Source of the DNA: Pirellulales bacterium
Lineage (GTDB): Bacteria; Planctomycetota; Planctomycetia; Pirellulales; UBA1268
Direction: 5' to 3'
DNA: 64,000 bases
Assembly (NCBI GenBank): GCA_018401745.1
Contig: JAGYJY010000024.1
Span: 1-64,000, forward strand
The notes below the pieces were generated by a model, which was given only the letters and a program-made list of their open reading frames with translations, was not told where the DNA came from and made no database searches. This document shows positions 25,331 through 34,829 of this stretch, piece by piece (positions within the stretch are counted from its first letter, which is position 1; each line of letters opens with the position of its first letter). The position numbers and the translations under genes are program-made.

Positions 25331-26719
25331 ATGGACCTCTCTCCCAAACCCGCACGGCGAGCCCCATCTGCCCCGTCCTTGGCAGCGGGCCGGCTACCAG
25401 GCTCGATCTCGATACTGCGACGGTGGCGGCCCGCCGCAGTGGCTGCGGTGGCGATCGTGGCCCTCGTGGCAGCAGGCTGGTGGACCGTTGACCGCTTCCT
25501 GCTCGACCGCCGGCCGATCGTGGTTGGCATTCTGCATTCGCTCAGCGGCCCGATGGCGATTAGCGAGACCTCCATGGTCGACGCTGAGGTGCTGGCACTG
25601 GAAGAGATCAACCAGGCCGGCGGCCTTCTCGGTCGACCGGTCCGCTGGGTGATTGCCGACGGCGCTTCGGACTGGCCGACCTTTGCCCGCAAGGCACAGG
25701 AACTGATCCACGATCGCAAGGTCGATGTGATTTTCGGATGCTGGACCTCTGCGAGCCGGAAGACGGTGCTGCCTGTCGTGGAGGCCGCAGACCATCTGCT
25801 CGTCTACCCGATGGCCTACGAGGGGCTCGAGCAGTCACCCAACGTGATCTACGTTGGGGCCGCCCCCAATCAGCAGATCATTCCGGCCGTTCAGTGGGCC
25901 TCAGCGTCGCTGAATGCCAAACGCTTCCTGCTTGTCGGCTCCGACTACATCTGGCCGCGGTGCGTGAATGCGATTGCAGGCGATCAGATCCGTGGCCTCG
26001 GGGCCGAGCTCGTCGGTGAGTTGTACGTGCCGTTTGGAAGCGACCGAGTCGACCCGCTTGTTGAGGAGATCGTGCGAACGCGGCCGGATGTCGTGCTCAG
26101 CGCTGTGGTCGGCGACTCTGCAGTGGCCTTTTTTCGCCGCCTGCGTCAGGCCGGCATCCGCAGCGACGATGTGCCGGTGATCAGTTTTTCCATCGCCGAA
26201 GACGAGCTGCAGACGATGCCCCGAGGCGACATGGTGGGCGACTATGCCGCCTGGAACTATTTCCAGAGCCTCGATAGCCCAGCCAACCAAACCTTTGTTC
26301 GCAGCTTTAAGGCTCGCTACGGCAACCAGCGAACCACCAGCGCCGTGGCCGAATCCGCCTACACCGGTGTGCGGCTCTGGGCTCAGGCCGTTGAGGAATC
26401 GGGCACATCTGAGGTGGTGCAGGTCCGCAGCAGCCTGAGGAGCCAGAGCATGCTGGCCCCGGAGGGCGTGGTTTCGATCGACCGTCAGACCAACCATGCC
26501 TGGCTGGCAGTCCGCATCGGCAAGATCCTTCCGGACGGGCAGTTCGAGATTGTCTGGGATAGCGAGCGGGCGGTTCGCCCTGTTCCGTTTCCGCTCACCC
26601 GATCCCGGGCCGACTGGGAGCAGTTTGTCCGCGACCTCTACCAGTCGTGGGGCCGTCGCTGGTCAAAGCCGGTTTCGGCCGCTGACGCACCGGCTTCATC
26701 AGGGAGGCCCGGAGCATGA
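25331..26719 (+). CDS. Membrane-anchored UrtA/AmiC-like substrate-binding protein
   Basis: 462 residues from ATG 25331. Residues 34-52 form a single N-terminal hydrophobic helix, without a lipobox cysteine, so the binding domain is probably tethered in the periplasm. The rest is a type I periplasmic-binding fold very like urea/short-chain amide binding proteins: [16 protein letters not shown] near residue 66, [46 protein letters not shown] and FSIAEDEL. No permease or ATPase genes of a urea transporter are nearby. Instead its stop overlaps the start of a chemoreceptor gene (ATGA at 26716), so it most likely presents a ligand to that receptor. The ligand could be urea, an amide or something else. 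Confidence 0.85.
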   Translation: MDLSPKPARRAPSAPSLAAGRLPGSISILRRWRPAAVAAVAIVALVAAGWWTVDRFLLDRRPIVVGILHSLSGPMAISETSMVDAEVLALEEINQAGGLLGRPVRWVIADGASDWPTFARKAQELIHDRKVDVIFGCWTSASRKTVLPVVEAADHLLVYPMAYEGLEQSPNVIYVGAAPNQQIIPAVQWASASLNAKRFLLVGSDYIWPRCVNAIAGDQIRGLGAELVGELYVPFGSDRVDPLVEEIVRTRPDVVLSAVVGDSAVAFFRRLRQAGIRSDDVPVISFSIAEDELQTMPRGDMVGDYAAWNYFQSLDSPANQTFVRSFKARYGNQRTTSAVAESAYTGVRLWAQAVEESGTSEVVQVRSSLRSQSMLAPEGVVSIDRQTNHAWLAVRIGKILPDGQFEIVWDSERAVRPVPFPLTRSRADWEQFVRDLYQSWGRRWSKPVSAADAPASSGRPGA

Positions 26720-28755
26720 GCGGTGTCTCCCGCGGGCTGCTGCGGCGTTCGATCGCCGGTCGACTGCTGTTCTGGTTTCTTGTGATCGCGCTCGTGCCAT
26801 GCGGCCTGCTGACGGCTGTCACCGCCAGAATCGCCTCCGATGCACTCTCCTCGTCGGTTCGCAGCACGCTTTCGATGATCGCCAACGACAAGGCGCTCGC
26901 GATGGAGCGGTATGCAGCTGAGCGCCTCCGCGACGGTGCGGCCCTGTCGCGTGGGCCCACCTTCGCCCGAGCAGTGCAGCAGCTTTCGCAGCTTGCCATC
27001 GAGCCAGCCGCCGAGGGTGGGGGCGGTGCTCCGCTCGCGACCAGGCTCCGGGCTGCCGCCATCGAGTTTGAAGAGTTTCTGGAATACTCCGCGAGTGCCT
27101 TCGACTACACGCAGCTGCTGCTGATCGACCGCGACGGACGCGTGCTGTTTGCACTCGACGACGACATGATTTCAGCGGGCCGCTCACTCCTCACCGGTCA
27201 GCTCGCCTCATCGGAACTGGCCTCGGGCTTTGAGCGGTCACTCACGCTCCTGCAGTCGGAGATGACCGGCTTTCAGGCGTATGGGGGCAGCCGCCCGATG
27301 GCGTTTGTGACTTGTCCTATTCTTGACGAAGAGCGGGTGACCGGGGTGTTGGCCCTTGGGTTCTTGCCAGATCAGCTGTGGAACATTCTGTCTGACTACT
27401 CGGGGCTGGGCTCCACCGGCGAAATCGTCACCGGGGAGCTCCGTGGTGATGCGGTTCTTGTCACAGCCCCGCTGCGGCACGCTGCCGACGCGGCCTTCCG
27501 CTTGCAGATCCCCCTTGGCAGCAGCGAGGGCACTCCGGCCCAAGACTCTGCCAAAGGCAACCGGGGCTACGGGCTGATCCGCGACTACCGCAACGTCGCC
27601 TCCGTCGCCGCGTGGCGGTATCTGCCGAGCTTCCGCTGGGGCCTGATCGTCAAGCAGGATGAAAGCGAGGCCTTTGCCCTGGCCAACTTTCAGCGGGTGG
27701 CCATCGTGCTGCTCTCGCTGGCAACAATCGTGGGCGTGACGGTGGCCGCCTTCATCGTCGCCCGCACGATCTCAACGCCGATCCGCATGGCCGTGGCCGT
27801 GGCTAGCCAGGTGGCCAGCGGCGACCTGCGGGCTGACGTGACCGCTTCGAGCAATGACGAAACGGGTGTTCTGCTGGAGGCAATCCAGCGCATGACCCTT
27901 GATCTCCGAGGTTTGATCGGGCGGATCCAGCAGTCGTCGGTGGCCCTGATCTCCACGGCGACCGCCATTCAGGCAACCTCGAGCGAGCAGCAGCAGGTGA
28001 TCACCGACTACGGTGCCTCAACCAGCCAGGCGGTGGCGGCGGTGAAGCAGATCTCCGTCACGAGTCAGGAACTCGTGCGGACGATGACCGAGGTCAACGA
28101 CATGGCCGCCCACACCGGCGACATGGCCGCCGAGGGCCGCGGCAACCTCGAAGGCATGGATGCGATCATGCGACAGCTGGCCGAGTCGACGAGTTCCTTC
28201 GGGGCCAAACTCGGTGTGATCAGCGAACGGGCAGCCAACATCAACCTCGCCGTGACAACCATCACCAAGGTTGCCGATCAGACCAACCTGCTCTCCATCA
28301 ATGCCGCCATCGAGGCAGAGAAGGCTGGGGAATACGGGCTGGGCTTCCTTGTGGTCGCCCGCGAGATCCGCAGGCTCGCCGACCAGACCGCCGTGGCCTC
28401 GCTCGACATCGAGCGGATGGTCAAAGAGATGCAGTACAGCGTGTCGGCTGGGGTGATGGAGATGGACAAGTTTGCCGAACAGGTGCGCGGCGGGGTTGAG
28501 GAGATCGGCCTTGTCTCCGAGAAACTCGGGGAAATCATCGAAGCGGTGCAGGGCATCTCCGGCCGATTTGGCCAGGTCACTGAAGGCATGCGAGCCCAGT
28601 CGCAGGGGGCAGAGCAGATCCGCGAGGCGATGGTGCGGCTGGCCGACGGTGCCTCTCGGACCGCCTCCTCGCTCGGCGACTTCAACAAGGCGACAACCCA
28701 CCTCCGCGAAGCCGTCGGCGGCCTCAAGGAGGAGGTTTCCCGTTTCACCATCTGA
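26716..28755 (+). CDS. Methyl-accepting chemotaxis protein, WspA-like
   Basis: 679 residues. TM1 is at about 16-37, with a periplasmic sensor region of about 290 residues containing a Cache-like core ([17 protein letters not shown]). TM2 is at about 329-350, HAMP at about 351-404, and a cytoplasmic signalling hairpin follows to the end. The hairpin tip near residue 520 reads [21 protein letters not shown], followed by [18 protein letters not shown]. That [13 protein letters not shown] form is characteristic of WspA receptors, whereas common receptors have [13 protein letters not shown]. No CheR-tethering pentapeptide is at the C-terminus (ends SRFTI). Translationally coupled to the binding protein before it. 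Confidence 0.9.
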   Translation: MSGVSRGLLRRSIAGRLLFWFLVIALVPCGLLTAVTARIASDALSSSVRSTLSMIANDKALAMERYAAERLRDGAALSRGPTFARAVQQLSQLAIEPAAEGGGGAPLATRLRAAAIEFEEFLEYSASAFDYTQLLLIDRDGRVLFALDDDMISAGRSLLTGQLASSELASGFERSLTLLQSEMTGFQAYGGSRPMAFVTCPILDEERVTGVLALGFLPDQLWNILSDYSGLGSTGEIVTGELRGDAVLVTAPLRHAADAAFRLQIPLGSSEGTPAQDSAKGNRGYGLIRDYRNVASVAAWRYLPSFRWGLIVKQDESEAFALANFQRVAIVLLSLATIVGVTVAAFIVARTISTPIRMAVAVASQVASGDLRADVTASSNDETGVLLEAIQRMTLDLRGLIGRIQQSSVALISTATAIQATSSEQQQVITDYGASTSQAVAAVKQISVTSQELVRTMTEVNDMAAHTGDMAAEGRGNLEGMDAIMRQLAESTSSFGAKLGVISERAANINLAVTTITKVADQTNLLSINAAIEAEKAGEYGLGFLVVAREIRRLADQTAVASLDIERMVKEMQYSVSAGVMEMDKFAEQVRGGVEEIGLVSEKLGEIIEAVQGISGRFGQVTEGMRAQSQGAEQIREAMVRLADGASRTASSLGDFNKATTHLREAVGGLKEEVSRFTI

Positions 28756-28783
28756 AGGAGCCGCCCGCGGGCGGACGCTTGCG

Positions 28784-29302
28784 ATGCAGCTGCTGACCTT
28801 CACCATCGGGGGCCAGGCCTACGCCATCGAGTCAAAGAAGGTTGTGGAAGTGCTGCCGCTGGTCACCACACGGCCGATTCCGCACCTCCCCGACTACCTG
28901 CCGGGCATCTTCACCTACCGTGGCCGCTTCGTGCCGCTGGTCGACCTCGGCCTACGGATCAACAGCACGCCCCTGACCCGGCGGCTCAGCACTCGCGTGA
29001 TCGTGGTGGAAATCGGCGAGAGCGATTCCAGCCAGCCGTCGCAACCATCTCGCCTGGTGCGGTTTGGCGTCATGGCGGAGAATGTGGTCACGATTCGTTC
29101 CACCGGGACGACGGCCGGCGAAACGGAAGCGAAAAACCTCGCTGCCGACACCTACCTGGGCAGGCTGCTGCGGCTCGACGGCCAAACCGTGCAGATGCTC
29201 CTGCCGGAACATGTGATTCCCCGTGACCTCTTGGCCAGCCTCTTCCCTGACCGTCCTGATGACGCCGATGCCACCGACCGACTCACCGCAGCCCGGTTCT
29301 GA
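28784..29302 (+). CDS. cheW: CheW-like adaptor (WspB position)
   Basis: 172 residues from ATG 28784, 28 nt after the receptor gene. A complete CheW fold is visible: LLTFTIGGQAYAIESKKVVEVLPL at the N-terminus and LPDYLPGIFTYRGRFVPLVDLG, the typical G-x-x-x-x-R-G-x-x-x-P-x-x-D turn, near residues 37-60. Later strands follow (RLVRFGVMAENVVTI). It couples the receptor to CheA in the array. Its end overlaps the start of the next gene. Confidence 0.92.
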   Translation: MQLLTFTIGGQAYAIESKKVVEVLPLVTTRPIPHLPDYLPGIFTYRGRFVPLVDLGLRINSTPLTRRLSTRVIVVEIGESDSSQPSQPSRLVRFGVMAENVVTIRSTGTTAGETEAKNLAADTYLGRLLRLDGQTVQMLLPEHVIPRDLLASLFPDRPDDADATDRLTAARF

Positions 29303-30635
29303 CCGAGCCACAGGTGGCGGTGATTCACCGCCCACAGGCTCGCACGCAGGGCTGGAGTCACTGCTCACCAGCTGGATTGGGCTCGACAGCTCAACGCTGG
29401 GGACCGCGTCGCTCGGTCGCGCGTTTCAACGACGGCTCGAGGCCACGGGGCTCACCAGCCTCGACGCACTTCGAGCGGCCGTTGAGCACGACCTTCGGGA
29501 GCGAGACCTCTTGGTCGAGGAGGTTGTCGTCTCAGAGAGCTGGTTTTTCCGAGATGAGCAGACCTTTTCCTTTCTCGAATCGTTTGCCCGCACGATCGCG
29601 GCCATGCCCGGCCGGCGGCCGGTGCGGATCCTCAGCGTGCCATGCGCCTGTGGAGAGGAGCCCTACTCGATTGCCATGCGGCTCTTCGATGCAGGGCTGC
29701 CGGCGGAGGCCTTTACCATCGATGCCTTCGATGTGAGCCATGCCTGCCTCGACCGGGCCCGAGCAGGCGGCTATTCGTCCAACGCATTTCGCAACGCCGA
29801 CCTGGATTTCCGCCGTCGTTGGTTCCACGAAGACGGACGGCGTTCGGTGATCGACCCGGCAGTCCGCAAGCAGGTCCGGTTTGCCTGGGGCAACCTGCTC
29901 GATCCCGGCTTTGCCGCGGGGGCGGCGGCCTACGACCTGATCTTCTGCCGCAACCTGCTGATCTACCTCACCCCCCACGCTCGCCAGCAGGTCGAACGCA
30001 CGCTCGACCGGCTGCTCGCTCCCGATGGCGCACTCGTGCTGGGCGCAGCCGAGCCGCCGATCATGCGGGGCGGCTGGCTCCCGGCAGGGGCGTCGTCGAT
30101 GTTTGCCCTCCGACGTCGAACACACGCCCCCGTCACCGGAGGCAACCTCCAGGCCGCCCCCGGCCGAGGTGTGCGGGGCCGTTCCGCCGAACCGCCGCGG
30201 CCGGCGACGGGTGGCCTCCGCTCAGCGGCGTCTCCACGAGCCCTCGCGGCGAAAGCCAGCCCCCAGGCCGACGAGCCGCTCGCAGTCAGAACGGCCTCAG
30301 AGGTCTCCGCAACACCGCTCGCCGCCTTGCTCGACAAGGCGGGCGAACTGGCCAACGCCGGCCGCCACACCGACGCCATCGCCCTCTGCGAAGCGCATGT
30401 CCGCGATGCAGGCCCGACCCCAGATCTGTTTTTCCTGCTGGGCACCCTGTATCAAGCACATGGTGATCCTGTCCGTGCTGAAAGCTGCTTTCACAAAACT
30501 CTCTACCTTGATCCGATGCATGAGGAGGCTGCTCTTGCCCTCGCCCTCCTGGCAGGCTGTCGTGGTGATGAGCGGATGGCAGAGTCGTACCGCGAGACGG
30601 CCACGCGAATCTTCTCTCGAAAGGCTGCGCGATGA
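29259..30635 (+). CDS. cheR: CheR methyltransferase with C-terminal TPR (WspC-like)
   Basis: About 458 residues from ATG 29259 (29268 is an alternative), overlapping the cheW end. The first 285 residues are a CheR methyltransferase: the helical N-terminal domain; ESWFFRDEQTFSFLESF; the SAM-binding RILSVPCACGEEPYSIAM; DAFDVSHACLDRARAGGYS; and FCRNLLIYL. It methylates glutamates of the receptor. A Pro/Ala linker of about 80 residues follows. The last 100 residues carry two TPR-like repeats (ANAGRHTDAIALCEAHVRD; LLGTLYQAHGDPVRAESCFHKTLYLDP), the layout of WspC, where the TPR helps target the enzyme. Confidence 0.93.
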   Translation: MTPMPPTDSPQPGSDRATGGGDSPPTGSHAGLESLLTSWIGLDSSTLGTASLGRAFQRRLEATGLTSLDALRAAVEHDLRERDLLVEEVVVSESWFFRDEQTFSFLESFARTIAAMPGRRPVRILSVPCACGEEPYSIAMRLFDAGLPAEAFTIDAFDVSHACLDRARAGGYSSNAFRNADLDFRRRWFHEDGRRSVIDPAVRKQVRFAWGNLLDPGFAAGAAAYDLIFCRNLLIYLTPHARQQVERTLDRLLAPDGALVLGAAEPPIMRGGWLPAGASSMFALRRRTHAPVTGGNLQAAPGRGVRGRSAEPPRPATGGLRSAASPRALAAKASPQADEPLAVRTASEVSATPLAALLDKAGELANAGRHTDAIALCEAHVRDAGPTPDLFFLLGTLYQAHGDPVRAESCFHKTLYLDPMHEEAALALALLAGCRGDERMAESYRETATRIFSRKAAR

Positions 30636-31399
30636 ACCCTTCCGGAGCCTCGTCCGGCACCCGTCAGCAGAGTCTGATCGGGGCGGCGGCAGCCCGCGAG
30701 CAACGGCACATCGAACCTCCGATGGCCGAGTGCTGGTCGAAGATTGGCGTTGCGGGAGATCGCAGCTGCCCCGAACTCGAAGGCTTCATCCACTGCCGCA
30801 ACTGCCCGGTACTGGCTGAAGCAGCTCGCAGTTTCTTCGATCGGGAGCCGCCGGAAGGCTATCTGGAAACCTGGAGCGAAATCCTCCAAACCCCAGAGGA
30901 AGTCACCGAGTCTGATGCGGTGAGCATGCTGATCTTCCGCGTTGGCCGGGAGTGGCTGTCGCTGGCGACCCCGCTGCTTGTCGAGGTCACCGAGATGAAG
31001 CCCCTGCACACCATTCCGCACCGCCGCGGCGGGGTGCTGGAGGGAATCGTCAACATTCGTGGACAGCTCCAGCTCTGCGTGTCGCTGATGCGACTGCTCG
31101 GTATTGATGCTGAGCCAAAACTTGCCGTGCCCCAGGAGACGCCGTCGCCGCTCCTCGGCGACACCTCAGCCAAGCGGCTGCTGGTGATTGAAGATGGAGA
31201 GGAGCGGTGGGTCGTAGCCGTTGATGAAGTTGCTGGCGTTCATGCCGTGCCTCGGTCACTCTTGCGGAGTGTCCCTGCCACGGTTGGCCAGGCGGGCAGC
31301 CGCCACGCCGAAGCACTCGTCGACTGGCGGGACACCGTCGTGGGGTTTCTGGATGGTGATCGGCTGCTGGAACACCTCCGCACAGAACTCTCGGCATAG
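30632..31399 (+). CDS. cheW: CheW-like adaptor with N-terminal Cys motif (WspD-like)
   Basis: 255 residues, starting in an ATGA overlap with cheR. Residues 30-62 contain ECWSKIGVAGDRSCPELE, then HCRNCPV, giving cysteines C34, C46, C55 and C58. This C-x11-C-x8-C-x2-C block is, to my knowledge, the recurring N-terminal signature of WspD adaptors. The CheW domain begins at about residue 97 (AVSMLIFRVGREWLSLATPLLVEV) and has IPHRRGGVLEGIVNIRGQLQLCVSL. The Cys block may bind a metal or sense redox state, which is unproven. Having two CheW proteins flanking CheR is the standard Wsp gene order. Confidence 0.92.
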   Translation: MNPSGASSGTRQQSLIGAAAAREQRHIEPPMAECWSKIGVAGDRSCPELEGFIHCRNCPVLAEAARSFFDREPPEGYLETWSEILQTPEEVTESDAVSMLIFRVGREWLSLATPLLVEVTEMKPLHTIPHRRGGVLEGIVNIRGQLQLCVSLMRLLGIDAEPKLAVPQETPSPLLGDTSAKRLLVIEDGEERWVVAVDEVAGVHAVPRSLLRSVPATVGQAGSRHAEALVDWRDTVVGFLDGDRLLEHLRTELSA

Positions 31400-31411
31400 G
31401 AAGGGCGGACG

Positions 31412-33814
31412 ATGGCGGATGATCTGAGCGGATTCTCGATGCTTGAGCTGTTTCGGCTCGAGGCGGAAAGCCAGACGGCCATCCTGTCCACCGGCATCCT
31501 CGCCGTCGAGGAGACACAGCGCTCGCCCGAAACCATTGAAGCGATGATGCGGGCCGCTCATTCACTCAAAGGGGCGGCGAGGATTGTTGGTCTCGAACCA
31601 GCGGTGCACGTCGCCCATGCCCTTGAGGATTGCTTCGTCCTGGCGGGAAAGGGCGAGTTTCAGGTGGGACCAGAACACGTCGACGTGCTTCTGGCGGGCG
31701 TCGATTTTCTCGGGTCGATCGCCAAGGCAGAAGACGCCCTCGATGCGGGAGCCGGCTGGGGAGAACGGGCCACGCAGCTCGTTCGCGAGCTGAACTCGCT
31801 GCCAACGCGGAACCGCAGCTCAGGGTCGCCGCCCGCGCCCGAAAGCGCGACGGACTCGACCGCCGCTTCCCTTGCCCTTGGAGCCGCCCGGGCTGCCACC
31901 GCTGCCAGCCCGACGCAACCAGCCCCCCCTCCTCCTGCTGCGTCGACCTCTGCCGCCCCCGAGCCTGCGGCCGGTTCATCAGAAGCGCTCGCCTTGGCAG
32001 AGCAGGCTGCCAGCGTCGAGCCCGGCGGCGGCAAACCGGCAGCACGGCCGATCGACCAAGCCGACCGCGTCGTGCGCGTGTCGGCCGATAGCCTGACACG
32101 CCTGGTCGGCCTGGCCGGCGAGTCACTCGTCGAAGCCCGCCAGCTGCGGCCCTTTGTCGACTCGATGGTGCACCTGCGTGGCCGCCAGATGGAACTTTGT
32201 GATCAGCTTTCAGCGCTCGAGGAAAGGCTGCGGACTGGCGACATAATCTTGCCAGTGGCCGACCTCGAACTGATGGCTCGCGCCCGTGCTGCCTCCGAGG
32301 ATCACCTGGCGCGATTCACCGACCGCGTGGAGGAGTTTGAGGCCTTTGCCCGACGCAACGAAGACCTCTCCAACCGCCTGCATCACGAGGTGATCAAAAG
32401 CCGGATGCGACCGCTTGCCGATGGCATCCGGGGCTTTCCCCGGCTGGTTCGCGATCTGGCTCGGCAGCTCGGCAAGCAGATCCGCTTTGAAGTGCATGGC
32501 GATCAGACCGGAGTCGATCGCGACATCCTCGACAAACTTGAGGCACCGCTCTCCCACCTGATTCGCAACGCGCTCGACCACGGCCTGGAGAAACCGCCCG
32601 AGCGGGAGGCGGCGGGCAAGCCCCCTGTGGGCTCGATTCGGCTCGAAGCTCGTCATCGGGCCGGGATGCTCAACATCACGCTTGTCGACGACGGCCGGGG
32701 TATCGATGTCGACGCCCTGCGGAGCCGGGCTGTCGAACGCGGGCTGGTGACACAGGCCGTTGCCGACCAGCTTTCAGAAATGGAGCTGCTGGAGTTTCTT
32801 TTCCTGCCAGGCTTTTCCACCAAAGACGCCGTCACGGAAATCTCCGGCCGCGGTGTCGGCCTTGATGTCGTTCAAAGCATGGTCAAGGCCGTTGGCGGAA
32901 GTGTCCGGATCGCCACGCAGCCGGGATGGCAGACAACCTTCACCCTCCAGCTCCCCATCACGATGTCGGTGATTCGGGCCCTGCTTGTGGAAATCGGCGG
33001 CGAGCCCTACGCCTTCCCCCTCACCCGCATCGACCAGATCATCCACTGCCGCCACAGCGAGCTGCGAACCGTTGAAGGGCGGCAGTACTTTGACCGCGAC
33101 GGCATCTCCATCGGCCTGGTGATGGCCTCCCAGATTCTCGAGATCCCTCCGGCCGGGCCGCCGAGTGACCCCCTGCCGGTCGTCGTTGTCAGCGACCGTG
33201 GGCAGCAGTTTGGCCTGATCGTCGACACCTATCTGGGCGAACGTGACCTGGAGGTGCGGCCCCTCGACACCCGGCTCGGCAAAGTGCCCGACATCAACAG
33301 TGCCTCGCTGCTGGAAAACGGCAGCCCTGTGCTGATCGTCGATGTCGAAGACCTCGTGCGTTCGATCGACAACGTGCTCGCTGGCCGACGGCTTTCACGG
33401 GTTGAGTTTGAGCGGCTGGCCGAGCAGGAGCGGCAGCGAAAGCGGATCCTGGTCGTCGATGATTCGATCACGGTGCGTGAACTGGAGCGGCAGCTGCTGC
33501 AGTCCCGCGGCTTTGCGGTCGATGTGGCGATCGACGGCATGGATGGCTGGAATGCGATACGATCGGTGCACTACGACCTGATCGTGACGGATGTCGACAT
33601 GCCGCGAATGGACGGCATCGGCCTGGTGTCGCTCGTCAAAGCAGATTCCGCCCGCAAGGACATCCCCGTGGTGATCGTCTCCTATAAAGATCGCGAGGAA
33701 GATCGTCTGCGGGGCCTTGATGCCGGCGCGAATCGCTACCTCACCAAGAGCAGCTTCCACGACGAAACGTTTCTCAACACGATCGTCGACCTGATAGGAG
33801 AGCCCACGCAGTGA
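31412..33814 (+). CDS. cheA: Hybrid chemotaxis histidine kinase CheA-REC (WspE-like)
   Basis: 800 residues with AGGAAGGGCGG just upstream of ATG 31412. Domains in order: HPt/P1 with phosphoaccepting H50 in RAAHSLKGAARIVG; an Ala/Pro linker (about 130-210); dimerisation helices; and a kinase domain with N-box HLIRNALDHGLEKP, G1 DDGRGIDVDAL and G2 SGRGVGLDVVQSMV. A CheW-like P5 follows (about 505-665), then a C-terminal receiver from about 675 with VVDDSITVRE and phosphoacceptor Asp in IVTDVDMPRMDG. It phosphorylates its own receiver and CheB. The hybrid layout is that of WspE. In classic Wsp the output is the diguanylate cyclase WspR, which is absent here. Confidence 0.93.
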   Translation: MADDLSGFSMLELFRLEAESQTAILSTGILAVEETQRSPETIEAMMRAAHSLKGAARIVGLEPAVHVAHALEDCFVLAGKGEFQVGPEHVDVLLAGVDFLGSIAKAEDALDAGAGWGERATQLVRELNSLPTRNRSSGSPPAPESATDSTAASLALGAARAATAASPTQPAPPPPAASTSAAPEPAAGSSEALALAEQAASVEPGGGKPAARPIDQADRVVRVSADSLTRLVGLAGESLVEARQLRPFVDSMVHLRGRQMELCDQLSALEERLRTGDIILPVADLELMARARAASEDHLARFTDRVEEFEAFARRNEDLSNRLHHEVIKSRMRPLADGIRGFPRLVRDLARQLGKQIRFEVHGDQTGVDRDILDKLEAPLSHLIRNALDHGLEKPPEREAAGKPPVGSIRLEARHRAGMLNITLVDDGRGIDVDALRSRAVERGLVTQAVADQLSEMELLEFLFLPGFSTKDAVTEISGRGVGLDVVQSMVKAVGGSVRIATQPGWQTTFTLQLPITMSVIRALLVEIGGEPYAFPLTRIDQIIHCRHSELRTVEGRQYFDRDGISIGLVMASQILEIPPAGPPSDPLPVVVVSDRGQQFGLIVDTYLGERDLEVRPLDTRLGKVPDINSASLLENGSPVLIVDVEDLVRSIDNVLAGRRLSRVEFERLAEQERQRKRILVVDDSITVRELERQLLQSRGFAVDVAIDGMDGWNAIRSVHYDLIVTDVDMPRMDGIGLVSLVKADSARKDIPVVIVSYKDREEDRLRGLDAGANRYLTKSSFHDETFLNTIVDLIGEPTQ

Positions 33815-34812
33815 GGATCGGGATCGTCAACGACATGAAGGCGGCCTGCGAGGCTCTCCGGCGGGTGGTCGATAGCATGCCAGATCATGAAGTGGTCTGG
33901 ACGGCAGGCGATGGCGTCGAAGCCATCGCCATGGCCCGCCGCGACAAACCCGATCTGATTCTGATGGACCTGCTGATGCCCCATGTCAATGGCGTGGAGG
34001 CAACGCGACAGATCATGAAGGGTTCGCCGTGTGCGATCCTCGTGGTCACGGCCACGGTCAGCGGCAACATCTCGCTTGTCTACGACGCGATGGGGCACGG
34101 GGCACTCGATGCGGTCGACACGCCCATCCTCGGGGCGGCCGGCGAGGTCAGCGGCGCCGGCGCACTCGTGGAGAAGATTCGCACGATCGCCAAGCTGATC
34201 GGGGCGACCTCACGACCCAAAGCCACATCCGCCGGCCCCCACACCGCGCCGCCACGGATGATGGTGGTGGGGGCAAGCACTGGCGGCCCCAAGGCGATCT
34301 GCGACCTGCTCGCACCCCTGCCGCACGACTGGAACGTTGCGGTCGTGATCGTGCAGCATGTTGATGTGGCTTTCGCTCCAGGCCTCGCCAAGTGGCTCAG
34401 CGACCGCACGGAGCGGCCCGTGCGGGTTGCCGAACACGGCCAGGCACTGCAGGCAGGTGACGTGGTCGTCGCCGGCACCAACGACCACATGATCTACTCC
34501 AAGCAGAAGACGCTGGAATACACCGACGAGCCTCGCGACGTGTTTTTCCGTCCGAGTGTCGACGTGTTTTTCACGAGTGTCGCTGAGCACGGGGGCCGCT
34601 CTGGCATCGGCCTGCTCCTCACGGGCATGGGGAAGGACGGGGCCGCCGGGCTGGCCAAGCTGCGGAGCCGCGGCTGGCACACGATCGCCCAGGATGAGGC
34701 CTCGAGTGTTGTCTGGAGCATGCCAAAGGCGGGGATCGACGCGGGAGCGGCCTGCGAGGTGCTCTCCATCGAGCGGATGGTCGCTTCCGTCGTTCCGCGG
34801 CTGACCGGCTGA
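33811..34812 (+). CDS. cheB: CheB methylesterase (WspF-like)
   Basis: 333 residues. Start is GTG 33811, overlapping the cheA stop (GTGA), with AGGAG 10 nt upstream. An N-terminal receiver has the phosphoacceptor Asp in LILMDLLMPHVNG. The C-terminal methylesterase has catalytic Ser in VVGASTGGPKAI, His in VIVQHVD and Asp in LTGMGKDGAAGL. It removes methyl groups from receptor glutamates, opposing CheR. It is the last gene of the Wsp-like operon and converges on the amidase gene. Confidence 0.93.
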   Translation: MRIGIVNDMKAACEALRRVVDSMPDHEVVWTAGDGVEAIAMARRDKPDLILMDLLMPHVNGVEATRQIMKGSPCAILVVTATVSGNISLVYDAMGHGALDAVDTPILGAAGEVSGAGALVEKIRTIAKLIGATSRPKATSAGPHTAPPRMMVVGASTGGPKAICDLLAPLPHDWNVAVVIVQHVDVAFAPGLAKWLSDRTERPVRVAEHGQALQAGDVVVAGTNDHMIYSKQKTLEYTDEPRDVFFRPSVDVFFTSVAEHGGRSGIGLLLTGMGKDGAAGLAKLRSRGWHTIAQDEASSVVWSMPKAGIDAGAACEVLSIERMVASVVPRLTG

Positions 34813-34829
34813 GCCGTTGTGCCGGGGTA

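Noticed and set aside
25331..26719. Component of a urea ABC transporter
   Set aside because: No permease or ATPase genes are adjacent, the protein has an N-terminal membrane anchor, and its stop overlaps a chemoreceptor start.
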